This document shows, piece after piece, positions 5,105 to 8,128 of a DNA stretch of 8,128 nt. A program made the translations under genes and the position numbers. Source of the stretch: an uncultured Erysipelotrichaceae bacterium (GTDB taxonomy: Bacteria; Bacillota_I; Bacilli_A; Erysipelotrichales; Coprobacillaceae); NCBI GenBank assembly GCA_900550005.1, contig URQL01000071.1:1-8128 (forward strand), read 5' to 3'. Position 1 is the first letter of the stretch; each line of letters opens with the position of its first letter. The notes below the pieces were generated by a model that saw only the letters and a program-made list of their open reading frames with translations, was not told where the DNA came from and did not search any database.

Positions 5105-5892
5105 ACAGGGATAGTAAAATCTATCCTTGATAATGGACATCAGGTTATAGCAGTTGACGTAAATATGAATCATATAGATAATCGTGCAACTAAAGTAGCT
5201 TGTAATCTTTTTGAAATTGACAATCCATTTGAATATTTTGGTAAACCAGATGTTTTACTTCATTTAGCATGGAGAGATGGCTTTGTCCATTATTCTAATG
5301 CACATATAGATGATTTACCAAAACATTTTGAATTTATAAAAAGTTTTATAGAAGCTGGATGTAAACATATTGTTGGTATGGGAAGTATGCATGAAATAGG
5401 TTTCTTTGAAGGAAGTATCAATGAAAATACATCTTGTCACCCTACAACACCTTATGGTATTGGTAAGAATGCATTGAGAGATTTAACTGAAATGTTATGT
5501 AAACAACATAATGCTGTATTTCAATGGCTAAGAGGTTATTACATAGTAGGTAATTCAAAATATGGATCATCTATTTTTTCAAAAATCACATCAGCAGTAG
5601 AAGAAGGGAAGAAAGAATTCCCATTCACATTAGGACAAAATCAATATGATTTTATTGATTATCCTGATTTTTGTAATCAAGTTGCAGCAGTAGTTAGTCA
5701 AAATCAAGAACAAGGAATCATTAATATTTGTTCTGGTAGACCTGAAAAGTTAGCTGATCGAGTAGAAAGATTTATTAAAGAAAATAATTATGATATTAAA
5801 CTTCAATACGGATTATTTCCAGATCGTCCCTACGATTCTAAAGCTGTATGGGGGGATAATACAAAAATTAGAAGAATAATGGAGAAATTGAA

Positions 5893-6609
5893 ATGATTTC
5901 GGTATGTATGGCAACATATAATGGTGAAAAATATATTAGAGAACAAATAGATTCAATTTTATCTCAGTTATCAAAAAATGATGAATTAGTTATATCAGAT
6001 GATGGATCAACTGATGATACTCGAAAAATAATCAATCATTATGTAAATAATTATAAAAATATAATTTTTGTTGATGGACCTAAAAAAGGTGTTATAAAAA
6101 ATTTTGAAAATGCATTATCTCATTCAAAGGGTGAGTATATTTTTTTGACAGATCAAGATGATATCTGGATTGAAGGTAAAGTAAAGAGAGTTATGAAAGA
6201 ATTATCATTTAAAAATAAATTGTTAGTTCTCCATGATGCTTATATAGTTAATAAGGATGGAGACATTATTGATAATTCATTTTTTGATCATAGAACATCT
6301 AGACCTGGATTAATTAGAAATTTGTTAAAGAATTCTTATCTTGGATGTTGTATGGCATTTAGAAGGGAACTTTTAGATGTAGCATTGCCTTTTCCTGATA
6401 AAATTGAAATGCATGATTGGTGGATAGGATTACTTGGTGAAGCATCAGGAAAAGTATGTTTTATTAATGAAAAATATTTGATGTATAGAAGACATGGAAA
6501 TAATGTTTCATCATTCCATCACCATCCATTAAAGAAGATGATCACTAATCGAATATATTTTATTGTTCAATTATATAAAAGAATGAAAAGAGGAAAGAAA
6601 AATGCTTAA
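5893..6609 (+). CDS. Family 2 glycosyltransferase (WfgS/WbbL-like GT-A)
   Basis: This 238-aa protein has a GT2 GT-A fold: MISVCMATYNGEKYIREQID at the N-terminus, SDDGSTD 35-41 for nucleotide binding, TDQDDIW 86-92 with the metal-binding DxD, an acceptor-side GCCMAFRRE 151-159, HDWW 174-177, and the closing YRRHGNNVS 198-206. These blocks fit the GT2 subgroup that includes rhamnosyl- and glucosyltransferases of O-antigen clusters. No membrane segment is evident, and the basic C-terminus (KRMKRGKKNA) could touch the membrane. It overlaps the epimerase stop by ATGA and the next gene by 8 nt, which implies translational coupling. The sugar transferred is unknown. Confidence 0.88.
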   Translation: MISVCMATYNGEKYIREQIDSILSQLSKNDELVISDDGSTDDTRKIINHYVNNYKNIIFVDGPKKGVIKNFENALSHSKGEYIFLTDQDDIWIEGKVKRVMKELSFKNKLLVLHDAYIVNKDGDIIDNSFFDHRTSRPGLIRNLLKNSYLGCCMAFRRELLDVALPFPDKIEMHDWWIGLLGEASGKVCFINEKYLMYRRHGNNVSSFHHHPLKKMITNRIYFIVQLYKRMKRGKKNA

Positions 6610-7429
6610 TGTTGGTTCTTGTACAGTATTATATAATCCAGATAAATATGTTATGAATAATATTTCTTCATATATTGGTTTAATGCAATATTGTGTTGTA
6701 ATAGATAATTCAGATGAAAAAAATGAATATTCTAAACAATTAATGAGTAATCCTAATATTAATTATATCGATATGCATGGAAATAAAGGCATTGCTTCAG
6801 CTTTGAATAAGGGTGCAGAATTTTTGTATGCTAAAGGTGTGGAGTTTATGCTTACAATGGATCAAGATAGTACATTTCCTACTAATTATTATAATAACAT
6901 TGAGCAATTTATTGAGAATTTAAAAAAAGACTATTCAGTTATTGGTCTTAATTTTAATCATGATATCGATATTAATTGTACTAAAATTATAGAAACTCTC
7001 TATTGGTTGACTTCAGGAAATTTTGTTAATTTAAGTGATTTTTATAGGATTGGTAAATTCGATGAGAATCTATTTATTGATTATGTTGATATAGAACTAG
7101 GGTATAGATTATTTACGAATAATTTAAAATTATGTTATTTGGAAGGCTATTCTTTAAATCATAAAATTGGAAACCCAATAGAGATAAACTTATTTGGGAA
7201 AAAATATTATGCTATGAATCATTCACCAATAAGATATTATTATAGATACAGAAATGCTCATTATTTATATCATATAAATAAAAAGTTTTTTAAAAGAGAA
7301 TATTATAAAGAACTATTTGTGAATATACCGAAAATGATATTTTTTGAAAAAGATAAAATTTTCAAGATTAAAATGATTTGCCGAGGAATAATGGATTCAA
7401 AAAAAGGAAAGTTGGGTCAATATAGATGA
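6602..7429 (+). CDS. Family 2 glycosyltransferase, rhamnosyltransferase-like
   Basis: The 275-aa protein matches the RfbF/WbbL type of GT2 rhamnosyltransferases: TVLYNPD 8-14, NKGIASALNKG 61-71, LTMDQDSTF 84-92 with the DxD, TSGN 137-140, DENLFIDYVDIE 154-165, LNHKIG 185-190, and the C-terminal HSPIRYYYRYRNA 207-219 typical of the subgroup. Members usually use dTDP-L-rhamnose, but this is family inference and no dTDP-rhamnose genes are in the window. It is slightly short compared with the usual length near 290-300. ATG 6602 lies inside the end of the preceding gene (8-nt overlap), and its stop overlaps the acyltransferase by ATGA, consistent with tight coupling. Confidence 0.88.
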   Translation: MLNVGSCTVLYNPDKYVMNNISSYIGLMQYCVVIDNSDEKNEYSKQLMSNPNINYIDMHGNKGIASALNKGAEFLYAKGVEFMLTMDQDSTFPTNYYNNIEQFIENLKKDYSVIGLNFNHDIDINCTKIIETLYWLTSGNFVNLSDFYRIGKFDENLFIDYVDIELGYRLFTNNLKLCYLEGYSLNHKIGNPIEINLFGKKYYAMNHSPIRYYYRYRNAHYLYHINKKFFKREYYKELFVNIPKMIFFEKDKIFKIKMICRGIMDSKKGKLGQYR

Positions 7430-7938
7430 AAAAAATTTATAAAATTTACAGTGTTATTATTAGAAAATTAATTTTTTTATTAGATGGTGTAAATAATAAA
7501 ATTTTCACTGATTTTTATTATAATTATTTAAAAAGAAGAGGAGTTAAATTTAATGGAAAACCTAATTATATTTCTTCATTGGCATATTTAGATGGTCAAG
7601 GACTAGATATAATATCTATTGGGAAAGATGTTGTTATTAGTAGAGAAGCTATGCTTTTAACGCATGATTATTCAATTGAAACAGCTCTTCATTCAATAGG
7701 GAAAGGAAGCAAAGATCGACATATGCATATTAATAATCCTATAAAAATTGGGGACAATTCTTTTATTGGAGCAAGAGCATCAATATTGCCAGGAACAACG
7801 ATTGGAAAAAATTGTATTATTGGTGCTTGTGCGGTAGTAAAAGGAAATATACCTGATGGAAGTATTATTATTGGAAATCCTGGCAAAAAAAGGAAATCTA
7901 TTCAAGAATATGCAAGTAAATATCTAGGAGATAATTAG
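7426..7938 (+). CDS. Left-handed beta-helix acyltransferase (CatB/WbbJ/CysE-like)
   Basis: This 170-aa protein probably O-acetylates a sugar of the repeat unit with acetyl-CoA. The first 40 residues are basic and helical (KKIYKIYSVIIRKLIFLLDG). The rest is a hexapeptide-repeat beta-helix: ISIGKDVVISREAMLLTH with the likely catalytic H80, then coils IKIGDNSFIGARASILPGT and IGKNCIIGACAVVKGNIPDG, and the terminal IIIGNPGKK cap seen in polysaccharide O-acetyltransferases. A short loop (DYSIETALHSIGKGSKDRH) interrupts the coils after the histidine, as usual in the family. It overlaps the previous gene by ATGA, and its own end holds the AGGAG site of the next gene. N-acetylation of an amino sugar is an alternative. 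Confidence 0.87.
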   Translation: MKKIYKIYSVIIRKLIFLLDGVNNKIFTDFYYNYLKRRGVKFNGKPNYISSLAYLDGQGLDIISIGKDVVISREAMLLTHDYSIETALHSIGKGSKDRHMHINNPIKIGDNSFIGARASILPGTTIGKNCIIGACAVVKGNIPDGSIIIGNPGKKRKSIQEYASKYLGDN

Positions 7939-7939
7939 A

Positions 7940-8128
7940 ATGGAAAATTTGAAAGAAAAAAGAATAATAACCCCATGGATAATTAATCCTTTTCTTTATT
8001 ATTCATTGGCTTGGAGTATAGCTTTAATTTTTTATTACTTATCTCCTTCAAAATTAAATATTGAATTGGATGGAGTTCTTTTAAAATTTATATTCATCAC
8101 TATTTTTATATCATTTATTATTAGTTTT
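7940..8128 (+). CDS. N-terminus of a multi-pass membrane protein, probable repeat-unit polymerase (Wzy-like)
   Basis: Only 63 residues are in the window. ATG 7940 is 9 nt after AGGAG (7926-7930) and one base after the acyltransferase stop. A short basic cytoplasmic start (MENLKEKRIITPWI) leads into a hydrophobic helix (INPFLYYSLAWSIALIFYYL), a brief polar link (SPSKLNIELDG), and a second strongly hydrophobic segment that reaches the edge. The NPFLYYSLAW pattern and the position after the glycosyltransferases suggest an O-antigen/EPS polymerase joining repeat units outside the membrane. A flippase (Wzx) or membrane acyltransferase cannot be excluded from this fragment. Confidence 0.6.
   Translation, partial: MENLKEKRIITPWIINPFLYYSLAWSIALIFYYLSPSKLNIELDGVLLKFIFITIFISFIISF

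Larger units (their letters stand above)
4998..5896 (+). pseudogene. NAD-dependent sugar epimerase/reductase (extended SDR), disrupted in the NAD-binding loop
   Basis: Translation begins at TTG 4998, 7 nt after GGGGAG, with MKILVTGA, the first strand of an extended SDR fold. The frame then runs through unrelated residues to a TAG at 5112-5114, a 38-residue product. In another frame, after a TAG at 5096-5098, the family resumes as TGIVKSILDNGHQVIAVDV and continues intact to 5896. The rest has HLAW, the active-site GMGS, YGIGK (YxxxK), and a C-terminal RPYDSKAVWGDNTK. The GxxGxxG loop is replaced by about 83 nt where about 15 are expected. The longest uninterrupted piece with a usual start codon is 5165-5896 (243 aa), but it lacks the beta-alpha-beta NAD-binding unit and a ribosome site, so it is probably inactive. 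The intact enzyme would have made a deoxy- or epimerised nucleotide sugar. The end overlaps the next gene by ATGA. Confidence 0.75.

Noticed and set aside
5018..5109. Epimerase insert as a simple excisable element between ACAGG repeats
   Set aside because: Removing 92 nt between the repeats restores the frame but leaves VTGIVKS without the GxxGxxG loop, so the ancestral gene was not simply interrupted there.
4967..5173. Minus-strand open frame of 68 codons covering the interrupted start of the epimerase
   Set aside because: I considered whether the inserted segment brought its own gene in reverse. The frame has no recognisable motif or ribosome site and spans conserved plus-strand coding on both sides, so it is probably chance.
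7689..7886. Minus-strand open frame of 65 codons inside the acyltransferase gene
   Set aside because: It is antisense to the hexapeptide-repeat coding, whose Ile/Gly-rich codons leave the reverse frame open.

Overview
The window looks like a piece of a low-GC Gram-positive (Firmicutes/Bacillota) chromosome, probably a gut anaerobe of the Erysipelotrichia or Coprobacillaceae type. This is inferred from strong AT bias, AGGAG-type ribosome binding sites, and the protein families present. TGA acts as a stop, because several genes end in ATGA overlaps, so the standard bacterial code applies. I could not run a taxonomic search.

Left third (1-2107), minus strand: a partial AAA-ATPase-like/PD-(D/E)XK family protein that runs off the left edge, and a membrane-anchored GGDEF diguanylate cyclase with its own terminator and an extended -10 promoter.

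Middle (2108-3283), plus strand: the control region of an exopolysaccharide/capsule operon. A perfect 15-nt inverted repeat (2219-2233 and 2374-2388) brackets a 140-bp segment whose right end carries a plus-facing extended -10 promoter, which is the architecture of an invertible, phase-variable promoter. The transcript would begin with a stem-loop, then encode an unrecognised 67-aa protein and a NusG-family antiterminator of the LoaP type. Right after that gene comes a hairpin exposing an ops-like GGTAGC, then a strong intrinsic terminator, then the sugar genes. The order suggests two stacked switches: promoter orientation, then processive antitermination.

Right part (3284-8128), plus strand: the polysaccharide operon. 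It holds an initiating undecaprenyl-phosphate sugar phosphotransferase (apparently starting at ACG), a GT-B-like glycosyltransferase of unknown specificity, a sugar-nucleotide epimerase/reductase broken in its NAD-binding loop, two family 2 glycosyltransferases (the second rhamnosyltransferase-like), a left-handed beta-helix acyltransferase, and the start of a multi-pass membrane protein that is probably the repeat-unit polymerase. From the epimerase to the acyltransferase the genes overlap or nearly touch, so they should be co-transcribed.

The most interesting result is the convergent resemblance to Bacteroides capsule loci (invertible promoter, small gene, NusG paralog, sugar genes) in a Firmicute. 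The same DNA switch might also redirect transcription toward the neighbouring diguanylate cyclase. The recombinase itself is not in the window.
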